Source: Taibaiella sp.
Lineage (GTDB): Bacteria; Bacteroidota; Bacteroidia; Chitinophagales; Chitinophagaceae
Assembly (NCBI GenBank): GCA_021740995.1
Contig: JAIOYR010000024.1
Location: 1-45,511 of the forward strand
DNA: 45,511 nucleotides
Direction: 5' to 3'
The notes beneath the pieces are model-generated. The model saw nothing but the letters and a program-made list of their open reading frames with translations, made no database searches and was not told where the DNA came from. The position numbers and the translations under genes were made by a program. Of this stretch, positions 32,187-41,195 are shown piece by piece; within the stretch, counting starts at the first letter, position 1; the number at the start of each line of letters is the position of its first letter.

Positions 32187-32685
32187 GCAAAATCAATCCC
32201 AAATCGATGGGCTAAATAACTATTGGAAGTGTCATTTTTTCGAACGCTTGCTAACAATTTTCTTTTTTTAAGCGCCTATAACTATCGGTGTGTTGATAAC
32301 TTGATTTAATGAATCATTACAATGAAGTAAAGTAAATAGAATTGCTAAGTAAAGTTAATTAAATAAAATGTTTTGTTATGTTTCTTTAATGCTAGGCGCA
32401 AAATCTGCGAATAATGAATTATTTATCCCGAAAACTTTCGGGATTGCAACAACGCAGAAATGGAATAGAATGATCGAAATTGGTGTACTTTATTTTATCA
32501 TCTTCACTAAACAAAAATGTATAGATTTCTTTTTGTTTTTGCATAAATTAGTATTATTTTCGTAACATGAAGTTAGGTGTGCTTTTTTGTAACCAGCGGT
32601 TACGAACAGGTGTGTCCTACAATTTTGTATTATACATTTTCCAGAGAATGGTTAATATTGCATATTTAATATAATATATATTTGC
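32187..32685. other. Gene-free region before the T9SS cargo cluster
   Basis: The gap of 511 bp between the SCO gene and the first cargo gene is AT-rich. It holds a perfect palindromic hairpin (32425-32444) and a doubtful 65-codon open frame with no family resemblance. A TATATTTG at 32677-32684 lies only one nt before the ATG, too close to be a usual -7 box. Confidence 0.4.
32425..32444. repeat. 20-bp inverted repeat ATCCCGAAA-AC-TTTCGGGAT
   Basis: Perfect 9-bp arms with a 2-nt centre, in the middle of the gap before the cargo cluster. It resembles the small palindromic elements common in Bacteroidota spacers; it could also be a weak terminator or operator. There is no T-run after it. Confidence 0.5.
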
Positions 32686-34455
32686 ATGAAAAGAATTGGA
32701 CTTTTACTACTTACGGCCGGTATCTCTTTTGCTTCTGTAGCCCAGAATACGGTTGATGTTTTCTCAACCGGCGCACTGGGGTCTTTTACTACAGGCTATG
32801 CTACCCCAACTACCAGATCAGATAATTCAATGCAAGTTTCTGCAACTCCGCTACCGAATGGAAGGAGGGGATATGCTGTTTTCAATCTTGCCACAATTCC
32901 GGCATCTGCGGTGGTTACTAATGTGGATTTGCATTTCAATGTTGAGGCTTATGCTACCGGTTTTGGTTTTGGGTCTACAACCCGTGGGTACGTTGGTGAT
33001 TTATCAACCATCACCACCCCGTCAACTTTATTCACCACCATGGGTGCGGCAGGTACAATTTATACTTCAGCTTATGTAAATGGTCTGGGTAATAAAACAG
33101 TAGCTTCTGAGCCTGCTGCAGAAACTTTTATCGACGTAAATAAGGGAGGTGTTGTTTCTGTTATATGGACTTTGCCTACCGCTACCAGAGTATTCACAAT
33201 CACTGGAGAAACAGGTGTGCCGGCAGTTTCAGGAACCCATGCACCGTTCCTCCGCATTACCTACAATTGTCCCGGCATTACAGGTTTGACGGCTACTCCT
33301 CCAGTTGCTATTCCTTGTCCCAACACTGCATTCGACCTTTCTGGTTCTGCTACCGGTGCCGTTGCTTATAATTGGTCAGGTCCTCTGGGCTTCACTTCTA
33401 CTATGACAGACCCTACCGTTAGCACAGGTCTCCCATCATCCGGTACTTACACATTTACTGTTACAGATGCGACCGGCTGCAGTGCAAGCACTACCGTTTT
33501 TGTTCCAGTGTCTCCACCACCTACCGTTATTATCAATCCACTTACCAGCACTGCATTTTGCGAGGGCGAAACTGCAACGCTTGCCGTTCCACCTACGCCG
33601 GGTGGTACTTATCAGTGGTACGATGGTACCCTTCCTATTGCCGGCGCTACCAATGATACCTATATAACAGACACAAGTGGCTCCTTCAAAGTTGAAGTTG
33701 TAGACGTAAACGGTTGTACAGATATCACACCTGTCGCTACTCCGGTAGTTAAGTTGACTACTCCACCTGTTACTCCTTCAGATTCAGTTTTGCTTTGCAA
33801 AGGTGATAATGGCACTATCACCGTAAACACAAACGGAGTAACTTCAGGCATAACCTACCAATGGCAGAAAAACGGTGTCAATATTACAGGCGCGATAGGT
33901 AGTTCGTATACAGTCAGTGCCTCTGGTCTATACAGATGCAATGTTTCCGTCACTTCTACTACCTGTACTGCAACATCAGGGGTAGTATATGTGGATGTAA
34001 ATGATTATCCTTTGCCTGTAGTTTCTATGTCTGGTGCTACATTAAGCACAGCTAATGTTTTTGCCGTTTATCAGTGGTTTCTAAATACGGTTGCTATTCC
34101 GGGTGCTACTTCCTTTAATTATACTCCCGCTACAGGTGGCAATTACAGGGTAAGAGTGACTGATAATAATGGCTGCACTGCGTTCTCCGCAGGTTATTTT
34201 ATACCTACAGTGGGTATCAAAGATATTGCTGCTCAGGCTATGAAGATATATCCCAATCCGGTTTCGGATGTGTTGAAGATTGAAGCTCCCTTCAATGTAA
34301 AGGTCGTGATGAGTTCTATTGAAGGTAAAATATTAAATGAATACAATAATCCATCGTCTATCATTCTTGGCGGTTTTTCATCAGGTCTATATTTTCTTTC
34401 GATTTACAACGAAGCAGGAGAGCTGATAAAAGTGGAAAAAATTACCAAAAAGTAG
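32686..34455 (+). CDS. Secreted T9SS cargo protein, jelly-roll N-domain plus PKD/Ig-like units
   Basis: A 589-residue secreted protein: signal peptide MKRIGLLLLTAGISFASVAQ, then about 180 residues of beta-sandwich (GRRGYAVFNLATIPASAVVT with NVDLHF) resembling DNRLRE-type jelly-rolls. A first Ig/PKD-like unit has FDLSGSATGAVAYNWSGPLG and TYTFTVTDATGC. Two or three further units carry TYQWYDGTLPIAGATNDTY, ITYQWQKNGVN and AVYQWFLNTV, each ending in a 'G.Y...V.D.NGC' strand. The tail has IYPNPVSDVLKIEAPF and GLYFLSIYNEAGELIKVEKI, a type A T9SS sorting domain. Likely a cell-surface adhesin or matrix protein. It is first of three tandem genes, 61 bp from the next. No catalytic motifs seen. Confidence 0.83.
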   Translation: MKRIGLLLLTAGISFASVAQNTVDVFSTGALGSFTTGYATPTTRSDNSMQVSATPLPNGRRGYAVFNLATIPASAVVTNVDLHFNVEAYATGFGFGSTTRGYVGDLSTITTPSTLFTTMGAAGTIYTSAYVNGLGNKTVASEPAAETFIDVNKGGVVSVIWTLPTATRVFTITGETGVPAVSGTHAPFLRITYNCPGITGLTATPPVAIPCPNTAFDLSGSATGAVAYNWSGPLGFTSTMTDPTVSTGLPSSGTYTFTVTDATGCSASTTVFVPVSPPPTVIINPLTSTAFCEGETATLAVPPTPGGTYQWYDGTLPIAGATNDTYITDTSGSFKVEVVDVNGCTDITPVATPVVKLTTPPVTPSDSVLLCKGDNGTITVNTNGVTSGITYQWQKNGVNITGAIGSSYTVSASGLYRCNVSVTSTTCTATSGVVYVDVNDYPLPVVSMSGATLSTANVFAVYQWFLNTVAIPGATSFNYTPATGGNYRVRVTDNNGCTAFSAGYFIPTVGIKDIAAQAMKIYPNPVSDVLKIEAPFNVKVVMSSIEGKILNEYNNPSSIILGGFSSGLYFLSIYNEAGELIKVEKITKK

Positions 34456-34516
34456 GCTAAAGTTTATTTTGACTGTTAGATTAGTATAATACAATAACGA
34501 TTTCAACTGATTCTTT

Positions 34517-37153
34517 ATGAAGATTTTACAGGCACTCCTGTTAGCATGTAGTATAAGTTTTGCAAGCAATGCTCAGGTAGTTATAAGCCCTACCGGCGAC
34601 GGTGGTTTTGAAACCGGTACAACACCAACATTTGCTTCAAACGGATGGACGGAAGTAAACCCTCCTACTGTTATCCATCAATGGGTGGTTGGCACCGCTT
34701 CCACTCCTTATGCCGGCACTCGGGGTGTATATGTTTCCAATAATGGTTCAGCTTATGCATATACACCAGCCGGAGGTGCCCGTACGTGTCACTTTTTCAG
34801 AAATGTAACAATACCTGCCGGTGCAACCGGTATAACTTTACGTTTTTATTGGAAAGGTCAGGGCGACGTTACTGCCGACAGATTCTTTGTATCTACTGCA
34901 CCCACTACAATCACACCAGCGGCAAATCTCCCTGTCTCGCCGTCTACTACTATTGCCGGTGCTACCGTGGTTTGGACACAGACCACCCCTGCAGGTGGTT
35001 ATACGCTAGCAAATGTTGTGTTGCCAAATGCTTTGGCTGGTACCACATTTCGGATAATATTCAGCTGGCAGAATGACGCAAGTGCTACAGGTTCAAATCC
35101 TCCCGCTGCATTAGACAATATCTCCCTTGATTATGTTTGTACCCCTACTTCTCCCATAGTAGGTAGTTCTGTTATTTGCGCGGGAGATACTGCTGTTATG
35201 TTAAGTGCTTCTCCTGGTGGTACCTGGGTAAGCACCAATCCGGCTGTTGGTTCTATTTCTTCTGCCGGTACTATTACAGCTTTGTCTCAGGGTACTACTA
35301 CAATTTCGTATACTTCTTCTTGTGCTGCACCTGCGACGGTTGTTGTTACAGTAAGAGCAACACCTTCCGCAATAGCAGGTCCGTCTGATATTTGCCTCAT
35401 GAGTTCAGCATTTTTAACAAACACGGCTATTGGCGGTGCATGGACCAGCAGCAGCCCCACTCACGTTTTTGTAGATGGTTTGACCGGTATGATAACTGGC
35501 GGAGCATTAGGTACTGCAACCATTACTTACGGCAATACCTGCGGTGCTCCTGTTTCTCGTGTGATCACAGTTCGCCCAAATCCTCCTGCAAATATTGGTT
35601 CCGACACCGTATGTGAGGGTGGTGCTACCGTAACTTTAACCAATACTACTACTGGTGGAACATGGAGCTCCTCTGACCCTACAATTGCAACAGCAACTCT
35701 TAGTAGTCCTACTACAGGTCTTGTTACAGGTGTGTCAGACGGTACTGCTATTGTTACGTATACTACAGTTTATGGCTGCATTGCCACTACTACAATGACA
35801 GTGAAACCTTTACCACCACCTAATGCAGGTCTTGCACCAATGTGCATAGGTGATAATATAATTTTAAGTAACTCATTGCCGGGTGGCGTGTGGAGTTCTG
35901 CAATCCCCGGTATTGCATCTGTAGCTTCTTCTGGTGTGGTTACAGGTATCAGTGGTGGAACTGCACTTATATCTTATACTAATGGTTGTGGATCTGCAAC
36001 TACGCTCGTAACAGTAGACCCGGATCCTCTTCCAATTGTAGGCGATACAAATGTATGTGTTGGCTCTATTACTACTCTGGCAAATATCATTATTGGAGGC
36101 TCCTGGAGCAGCAGCAATCCTTCTATTGCTACCATATTATCTTCCTCAGGTATTGTCACAGGTATTGCTTCCGGTACTTCAAGAATTACTTATACTATGC
36201 CCGGTGGATGCTTTATTACCGGTACAGTAAATGTAGCAACTGCTCCTGATCCAATAGTTGGTGTTGCTCAGGCTTGTCCGGGTGGCTCTACCTTACTTTC
36301 CAATACCACTCCCGGTGGCACCTGGCTTAGTTTCAATCCGGGTTCTGCAACAGTAGCTGCTACTACGGCTTCATCGGCTACAGTTACTGGTGTTGCTGCA
36401 GATACTGCATTGATAGAATACACCACCCCCGCTGGTTGTAAAGTTTATGTTACCGTAACCATCAACCCGCTTCCTTCACCAATTATCGGAGATAGTTTCT
36501 ATTGCGCTACAGACATAGATACGCTCTACAATCCTGACCCAGGCGGTTCATGGACTTCGCTAACAACTTCTCTTGCGTCTATCGGAAATACTACCGGGAT
36601 TATGACCACAATAGCCGGGGGTACGGTTATTATCAGATATACATTACCTACTTCCTGTGCTATCACAAGGTCGTTCACAGTTCATCCTTTACCTGCACCT
36701 TCGGTAGGTTTTGATCCTGCTACCAACACATTATCTACCGGTACCGGATATGAAACCTACCAATGGTATCATAGTGTGCACGGAGAAGTTGTAGGTGCTG
36801 TCATCTATAAAACGGCAGGTATTTACAATGGTAGTTACTATGTGGTAGTTACTGATTCCAATGGTTGCGAAGCTGCTTCTGCTCCTTTCAATTACAATGT
36901 TTCAATGGGTGTTGGTGCAACTTCTTCTGTCAACGAAATCACGATCTTCCCTAATCCCGCTACTGGTATAGTAAATATTCAGGCTGGTGATAACGTTACT
37001 GCTATTGTCAGCAGTATAGAAGGTAAAACGGTAATGGCACAGAATCAGGTAAAAACTATCGACATTGCTCAGTTACCACAGGGCGTTTATCTGCTTTCGT
37101 TGTACAATAGCGACGGCATGAAAATCGCTACAGAGAAACTTATAAAACAGTAA
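34517..37153 (+). CDS. Secreted T9SS cargo protein with seven Ig-like units
   Basis: An 878-residue secreted protein, second in the tandem cluster: signal peptide MKILQALLLACSISFASNAQ; an N-terminal jelly-roll domain of about 190 residues (FETGTTPTFASNGWTEVNPP ... RIIFSWQNDASATGSNPPA), typical of surface lectin-like or cleaved-adhesin domains; then seven Ig-like units of 70-77 residues (nt 35150-36705) with cores like GGTWSSSDPTIATATL and GVVTGISGGTALISY; and an eighth unit (YETYQWYHSVHGEVVG). The end is a type A T9SS domain (IFPNPATGIVNIQ, VYLLSLYNSDGMKIATEKLI). Two Cys per Ig unit are conserved. Same unit type as the genes at 23.9 and 37.2 kb. Probably extended fibre-like surface protein. 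Confidence 0.83.
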   Translation: MKILQALLLACSISFASNAQVVISPTGDGGFETGTTPTFASNGWTEVNPPTVIHQWVVGTASTPYAGTRGVYVSNNGSAYAYTPAGGARTCHFFRNVTIPAGATGITLRFYWKGQGDVTADRFFVSTAPTTITPAANLPVSPSTTIAGATVVWTQTTPAGGYTLANVVLPNALAGTTFRIIFSWQNDASATGSNPPAALDNISLDYVCTPTSPIVGSSVICAGDTAVMLSASPGGTWVSTNPAVGSISSAGTITALSQGTTTISYTSSCAAPATVVVTVRATPSAIAGPSDICLMSSAFLTNTAIGGAWTSSSPTHVFVDGLTGMITGGALGTATITYGNTCGAPVSRVITVRPNPPANIGSDTVCEGGATVTLTNTTTGGTWSSSDPTIATATLSSPTTGLVTGVSDGTAIVTYTTVYGCIATTTMTVKPLPPPNAGLAPMCIGDNIILSNSLPGGVWSSAIPGIASVASSGVVTGISGGTALISYTNGCGSATTLVTVDPDPLPIVGDTNVCVGSITTLANIIIGGSWSSSNPSIATILSSSGIVTGIASGTSRITYTMPGGCFITGTVNVATAPDPIVGVAQACPGGSTLLSNTTPGGTWLSFNPGSATVAATTASSATVTGVAADTALIEYTTPAGCKVYVTVTINPLPSPIIGDSFYCATDIDTLYNPDPGGSWTSLTTSLASIGNTTGIMTTIAGGTVIIRYTLPTSCAITRSFTVHPLPAPSVGFDPATNTLSTGTGYETYQWYHSVHGEVVGAVIYKTAGIYNGSYYVVVTDSNGCEAASAPFNYNVSMGVGATSSVNEITIFPNPATGIVNIQAGDNVTAIVSSIEGKTVMAQNQVKTIDIAQLPQGVYLLSLYNSDGMKIATEKLIKQ
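35150..36705 (+). repeat. Seven-unit Ig-like repeat array (locus 2)
   Basis: Seven degenerate units of about 70-77 residues, about 1.56 kb, starting at SPIVGSS and ending at HPLPAPS. The Cys pair is present in most units. Confidence 0.8.
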
Positions 37154-37233
37154 TAGGTCTTGCAGCGTCTGATTATATAAAGACAGGTCCTGGCATAGTA
37201 GAAACAGAATTTTAAACAATTTATCTTAGATTA

Positions 37234-39687
37234 ATGAAACGAATTTATTTAGTATTGTTGGCATGCTGCCTTGGTTTTATATCATCGGCGCAGACTATAT
37301 ACCAACCTAGTGGGACTTCTTCTTTTACCGGCGCCAATACCTATTGTGTAGGAGCTCCTATATCACCTATTACTTTCACTTACACAACGTGCAATAGCGG
37401 TACGGGTGTTCCAACAGGTGCATCATGTCAGGTATGGTGGTACTATAATCTTACCAATAGTACTAGTGTCCCTGGTGCTACTTTGGCGAGTGGTCCAATA
37501 CCTTTTGTCACCAATACTTCGGGTACCGGATCTGTTTCCTACACACCGTCACTTTCTGTTGGCGGCAATTATTATTTCTTTTGTGTAATAGAATGGACTG
37601 GCGGCGCTGGTGCATGTGGTGGTGTTACAGGTACCATGGTTAGTAGCGGTACACAGCTTGTTACCATCAGTCCGGCTCCTATTTCTCCGGCTGCTCCTAT
37701 CAACATTTGTCAGGGAGATAATATTACATTGACCAATGCCTTTACCGGTGGCACATGGGTAAGTTCCAATCCTGGAGTGGTATCAATAAATGCTACTACC
37801 GGTGTAGCCAGTGGTCTTACAGCAGGTGGTACATTTATCACCTACACGCTTGGTAGTTGCTTTGTTACTGCTTTTATGTATGTCAATAGTAATCCTGCAC
37901 CTATTACTCATCCTACTGCTCCGGGCACGCCCTATAACGTATGTGTAGGCTCAGCTACTACATTGTCAAATGCTACTCCCGGTGGCACCTGGAGCAGCAC
38001 TATGCCTGCTTTAGCTACCGCAGGTTCTTCTACCGGAGTAGTGTCGGGCTTTAGTGCTGGTGTTACTACTATTTCTTACATTGTTTCTGCTACAGGTTGT
38101 TTTGCTACCAGAAGCTTTACGGTAAATCCAAATCCGGCACCTATTGCTGGTAGTAGTAATGTCTGCGTTGGTGGCAGTACTTTACTTACTAATGCTTCAG
38201 TAGGTGGCGTTTGGCAAAGCAGTAGTCCGGGCAGGGCGTCCGTTAATTTTTCTACTGGTCTTGTCAATGGTAACTCAGCAGGTACTGCACGTATATCTTA
38301 TACTATTGGTATTACAGGTTGTTACACACTACTAACTATGAATGTCAATCCATCACCTGCACCCATTGCTGGTCCCGGCGAGTTGTGCGCTACCAATAGC
38401 ATCACACTTACCAATACAGTGGCAGGTGGCTCGTGGAGCAGCAGCGATCCTTCTGTAGCTACTGTAGGGGCATCATCAGGAGTTGTTGCCGGTATAGTAG
38501 CAGGTACTACACAAATCATTTATACCACAGCAGGTTGTACTCCCGTATCCCGCTTTATTACTGTTAACGCTCTTCCCGGCACTATAGCAGGAGTTTTCAG
38601 CACTTGCAACGGAGATTCTACATCGCTTGCAAGTACTGCACCTACACCGGGTGGCACATGGCGCAGCAGCGATACCTCTGTGGCTACTGCCGGTTTGTCT
38701 ACAGGCAAAGTATATGGCATTTCGATGGGTACTACCACCATTACTTATACCGTTCCATCAGGATGCCGTACCACAGTTACGGTGACGGTTAATCCACTGG
38801 CACCTATTTTAGGATCAGACAGTGTTTGTGTGGGTGCTCCGGTAGTTCTTACCAATATAGTAGGTGGTGGAACATGGGTAAGCAGTAATCCTGCAAATGC
38901 ATCAATAGATACTTTTTCGGGTGTGGTAAATGGTCTTGTGAATGGTATTACCTACATTGGATATCATTTGCCAACCGGTTGTTTTTCCAGATTTTTACTG
39001 CATGTTATACCAGCTTTGCCTCCAATAGGCGGACCATTGTCTATATGTAGCAATTCCGAGGTTACACTATCTAATGGTGTAAGCGGTGGAACATGGTCTA
39101 CCAGCAATGAGTATGTAGCAGATATAGTGGATACAAGCGGTATAGCTTCTGGTCACTTTGCAGATACTGCAACTATTACTTATACTGTATTTGGCTGTGT
39201 GACGACTACCGTTGTTACAGTAAACGCACTTCCTGAAACTGATCTTTCCTACAACTGGATTACACGGGTGCTGACTGCTGATGCAGGGTTTGTGGCATAC
39301 CAGTGGTACGATAGCTTGGTGGCAATACCCGGTGCTACTGGCAACACCTACACGCTGCCCAACAAAAAAGAAAGATACCGTGTAGTAGTTACCGACTTTA
39401 ATGGTTGCTCTGCTTCTTCCGATTGGTTTAAATTCCCTCTTGGTCTCAATGAATTAGGTGCGGCCGACAATATCAGGATATACCCTAACCCTGCCGTATC
39501 ATCTATACATATAGATGCTCCTAAAAACACCAAGGCAGTAATAGCCGGAATAGAAGGTAAAACGATTATCGAAACCAACAATATTCAGGATATTGATATC
39601 AGCAATCTGGCAGGAGGTATTTACTTCGTGAGCCTCTACAATGAAAGCGGGCAACTGCTAAAAGTGGAGAAGCTGGTAAAACAGTAG
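37234..39687 (+). CDS. Secreted T9SS cargo protein with seven Ig-like units
   Basis: An 817-residue secreted protein, third in the cluster: signal peptide MKRIYLVLLACCLGFISSAQ; a Cys-containing beta-rich N-domain of about 125 residues (GANTYCVGAPISPITFTYTT ... YYFFCVIEWTGG); seven Ig-like units (nt 37678-39240) such as GGTWSSTMPALATAGSSTGV and GGSWSSSDPSVATVG; an eighth unit (FVAYQWYDSLVAIPG, then YRVVVTDFNGC); and a type A T9SS domain (IYPNPAVSSIHIDAPK, IYFVSLYNESGQLLKVEKLV). The sorting domain is close to that of the first cluster gene, indicating shared descent. It is 80 bp from the preceding gene and followed by a terminator. Role as surface adhesin is inferred. Confidence 0.83.
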   Translation: MKRIYLVLLACCLGFISSAQTIYQPSGTSSFTGANTYCVGAPISPITFTYTTCNSGTGVPTGASCQVWWYYNLTNSTSVPGATLASGPIPFVTNTSGTGSVSYTPSLSVGGNYYFFCVIEWTGGAGACGGVTGTMVSSGTQLVTISPAPISPAAPINICQGDNITLTNAFTGGTWVSSNPGVVSINATTGVASGLTAGGTFITYTLGSCFVTAFMYVNSNPAPITHPTAPGTPYNVCVGSATTLSNATPGGTWSSTMPALATAGSSTGVVSGFSAGVTTISYIVSATGCFATRSFTVNPNPAPIAGSSNVCVGGSTLLTNASVGGVWQSSSPGRASVNFSTGLVNGNSAGTARISYTIGITGCYTLLTMNVNPSPAPIAGPGELCATNSITLTNTVAGGSWSSSDPSVATVGASSGVVAGIVAGTTQIIYTTAGCTPVSRFITVNALPGTIAGVFSTCNGDSTSLASTAPTPGGTWRSSDTSVATAGLSTGKVYGISMGTTTITYTVPSGCRTTVTVTVNPLAPILGSDSVCVGAPVVLTNIVGGGTWVSSNPANASIDTFSGVVNGLVNGITYIGYHLPTGCFSRFLLHVIPALPPIGGPLSICSNSEVTLSNGVSGGTWSTSNEYVADIVDTSGIASGHFADTATITYTVFGCVTTTVVTVNALPETDLSYNWITRVLTADAGFVAYQWYDSLVAIPGATGNTYTLPNKKERYRVVVTDFNGCSASSDWFKFPLGLNELGAADNIRIYPNPAVSSIHIDAPKNTKAVIAGIEGKTIIETNNIQDIDISNLAGGIYFVSLYNESGQLLKVEKLVKQ
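37678..39240 (+). repeat. Seven-unit Ig-like repeat array (locus 3)
   Basis: Seven units of about 72-80 residues, about 1.56 kb, from PISPAAP to NALPETD. Most units keep one Cys before the 'GD.I.L.N' strand and one near the last strand. Confidence 0.8.
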
Positions 39688-39712
39688 ATTTCCGGCAATT
39701 GAAAAATATTTT

Positions 39713-39740
39713 AAGCTACCTTAACCGGTAGCTTTTTTTT
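39713..39740 (+). terminator. Terminator of the T9SS cargo cluster
   Basis: Stem AAGCTACC / GGTAGCTT (39713-39720 with 39727-39734) and loop TTAACC, followed by a run of T residues on the plus strand. It lies 25 bp past the last cargo gene and before convergent mnmE. The T-run fits plus-strand termination; minus-strand use is weaker. Confidence 0.85.
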
Positions 39741-39744
39741 GTAG

Positions 39745-41136
39745 TTACTTTCCGATACAAAACTTTGAAAAAATGTAGTCCAGCTTATCTTCGGTAGTAA
39801 CGTGTCCAGTTATCTCGCCCAGGTAGTGTAGGCAACTGCGAATATCCAGCGATAACAGGTCGCCGGGCAGGTTGTTGTCCATGCCGTTCTTTATATCTGC
39901 CAGCGATTTTAGTACTTCCTGTAATGTGGCATAGTGTCTTGCATTGGTGATGATGGTGCCCTCTGTTTTTACTGTGCCACCGGTTACCAGATTGTACAGT
40001 GCCTCTTTTAGTTCGTCTATGTTTTCTTTATTGCGTGCAGATATCAGCAGTACATTTTCGCCAAGGCTTTTGAGCGCCGAAGCAGCATTTTCTCTTCCTG
40101 CCTCATCGGTTTTATTGCCTACCGCAAGAAAGCTTGTCTTACGCTCGCTAAATTCTTCTATCTGCCGCAGCAGGTCGTTTTGCTCAAAGTCGGAAGTGAG
40201 GTATTGGGCAACGTCAAACAGATAAATAACCACATCTGCCTTGTTCATAGCATCTCTGCTGCGGGCTATGCCTTGTCGCTCTATCAGGTCGGTAGTATGC
40301 TCCCTTATGCCTGCAGTGTCTATCAGTCTGAACAGGATGCCGTTTATGTTTAGCGCCTCCTCTATAGTGTCGCGTGTGGTGCCAGCCACCTCGCTTACTA
40401 TAGCCCGGTCTTCATTGAGCAGTGCATTCAGCAGCGTGCTTTTTCCGGCATTGGGTTTTCCGGCTATGGCCACGCTTACCCCGTTCTTTATAGCATTGCC
40501 CAGCCCAAATGACTGTATGAGTTGGGTGGTGGCGGCTGTTATCCGCTCTATCAGTTCATAGAACTGTGTGCGGTCCGCAAATTCCACATCTTCCTGGCTA
40601 AAGTCCAGTTCCAGTTCTATCAGTGCGCTGAAGCGTATGAGCTGCTCCCGCATAGCTGCAAGGTCGTGGCTAAATCCGCCTTTCAGGTTGTGCATAGCTG
40701 CCTTGTGTGCACTGCTGCTGTCGCTGGCTATCAGGTCGGCAACAGCCTCTGCCTGTGTCAGGTCCAGCTTGCCATTCAGAAAAGCCCTCATGGTAAACTC
40801 CCCCGGTCTTGCCATGCGTGCGCCATTGGCAGCACACAGGCCTACTACCTGCTGCAGCACATACCCCGACCCATGACAACTTATCTCTGTTATATCCTCG
40901 CCTGTATAGCTTTTAGGTCCTTTGAATACACTTACTACTACCTCATCTATTACCTGCGCTCCATCCATTATCTTACCAAAGTGCAAGGTATGCGATGGCT
41001 GCAGGCCCAGGTCTTTACCTTTGAAAATGGAATTGGTAATTGCGATTGCCTGGCTGCCGCTCAGGCGTATCACACCTATTGCCCCCTCGCCGGGTGGGGT
41101 GGCTATAGCTACTATAGTATCAGATATTTGGAACAT
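39745..41136 (-). CDS. mnmE: tRNA modification GTPase MnmE
   Basis: GTPase that, with MnmG, makes the cmnm5 or nm5 group on uridine 34 of tRNAs reading two-codon sets. The 463-residue protein has MFQISDTIVAIATPPGEGAI and VIRLSGSQAI at the start (folate-binding domain); PGEFTMRAFLNGKLDLTQAEA leading to the helical domain; G1 AGKPNAGKSTLLNALL; G2 about TTRD; G3 DTAGIRE; and G4 NKTD in the inserted G domain. It ends in FCIGK, the C-terminal Cys motif. I chose the ATG at 41134-41136 because a perfect TATTTTTG box ends only 7 nt upstream; an ORF extending nine codons further would overlap it. Divergent from dtd. Confidence 0.95.
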   Translation of the reverse strand: MFQISDTIVAIATPPGEGAIGVIRLSGSQAIAITNSIFKGKDLGLQPSHTLHFGKIMDGAQVIDEVVVSVFKGPKSYTGEDITEISCHGSGYVLQQVVGLCAANGARMARPGEFTMRAFLNGKLDLTQAEAVADLIASDSSSAHKAAMHNLKGGFSHDLAAMREQLIRFSALIELELDFSQEDVEFADRTQFYELIERITAATTQLIQSFGLGNAIKNGVSVAIAGKPNAGKSTLLNALLNEDRAIVSEVAGTTRDTIEEALNINGILFRLIDTAGIREHTTDLIERQGIARSRDAMNKADVVIYLFDVAQYLTSDFEQNDLLRQIEEFSERKTSFLAVGNKTDEAGRENAASALKSLGENVLLISARNKENIDELKEALYNLVTGGTVKTEGTIITNARHYATLQEVLKSLADIKNGMDNNLPGDLLSLDIRSCLHYLGEITGHVTTEDKLDYIFSKFCIGK

Positions 41137-41143
41137 TATGTTG

Positions 41144-41173
41144 CAAAAATAGCTGCATTGCACGAGGTAGCAA
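41144..41173 (-). promoter_or_regulatory. mnmE promoter: TTG-N19-TATTTTTG
   Basis: Minus-strand TTG (41171-41173), 19-nt spacer, then perfect TATTTTTG (41144-41151), 7 nt before the mnmE ATG. It is the best two-part promoter match in the window and would give a leaderless transcript. Confidence 0.6.
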
Positions 41174-41187
41174 TAAATCTTCTTTCT

Positions 41188-41195
41188 TACTTTTG
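41188..41195 (+). promoter_or_regulatory. -7 box TACTTTTG four nt before dtd
   Basis: Perfect TAnnTTTG match followed by AGAT and ATG, within the same 63-bp divergent spacer as the mnmE promoter. No clear -33 element at the correct distance. Confidence 0.45.

Noticed and set aside
32368-32565. 65-codon plus-strand frame in the gap before the cargo cluster
   Set aside because: T-rich DNA producing Phe/Leu/Ile; it spans the palindrome and shows no coding features.
32677-32684. TATATTTG as a -7 box for the first cargo gene
   Set aside because: It ends one nt before the ATG, so transcription would start inside the signal peptide; the start codon itself is well supported.
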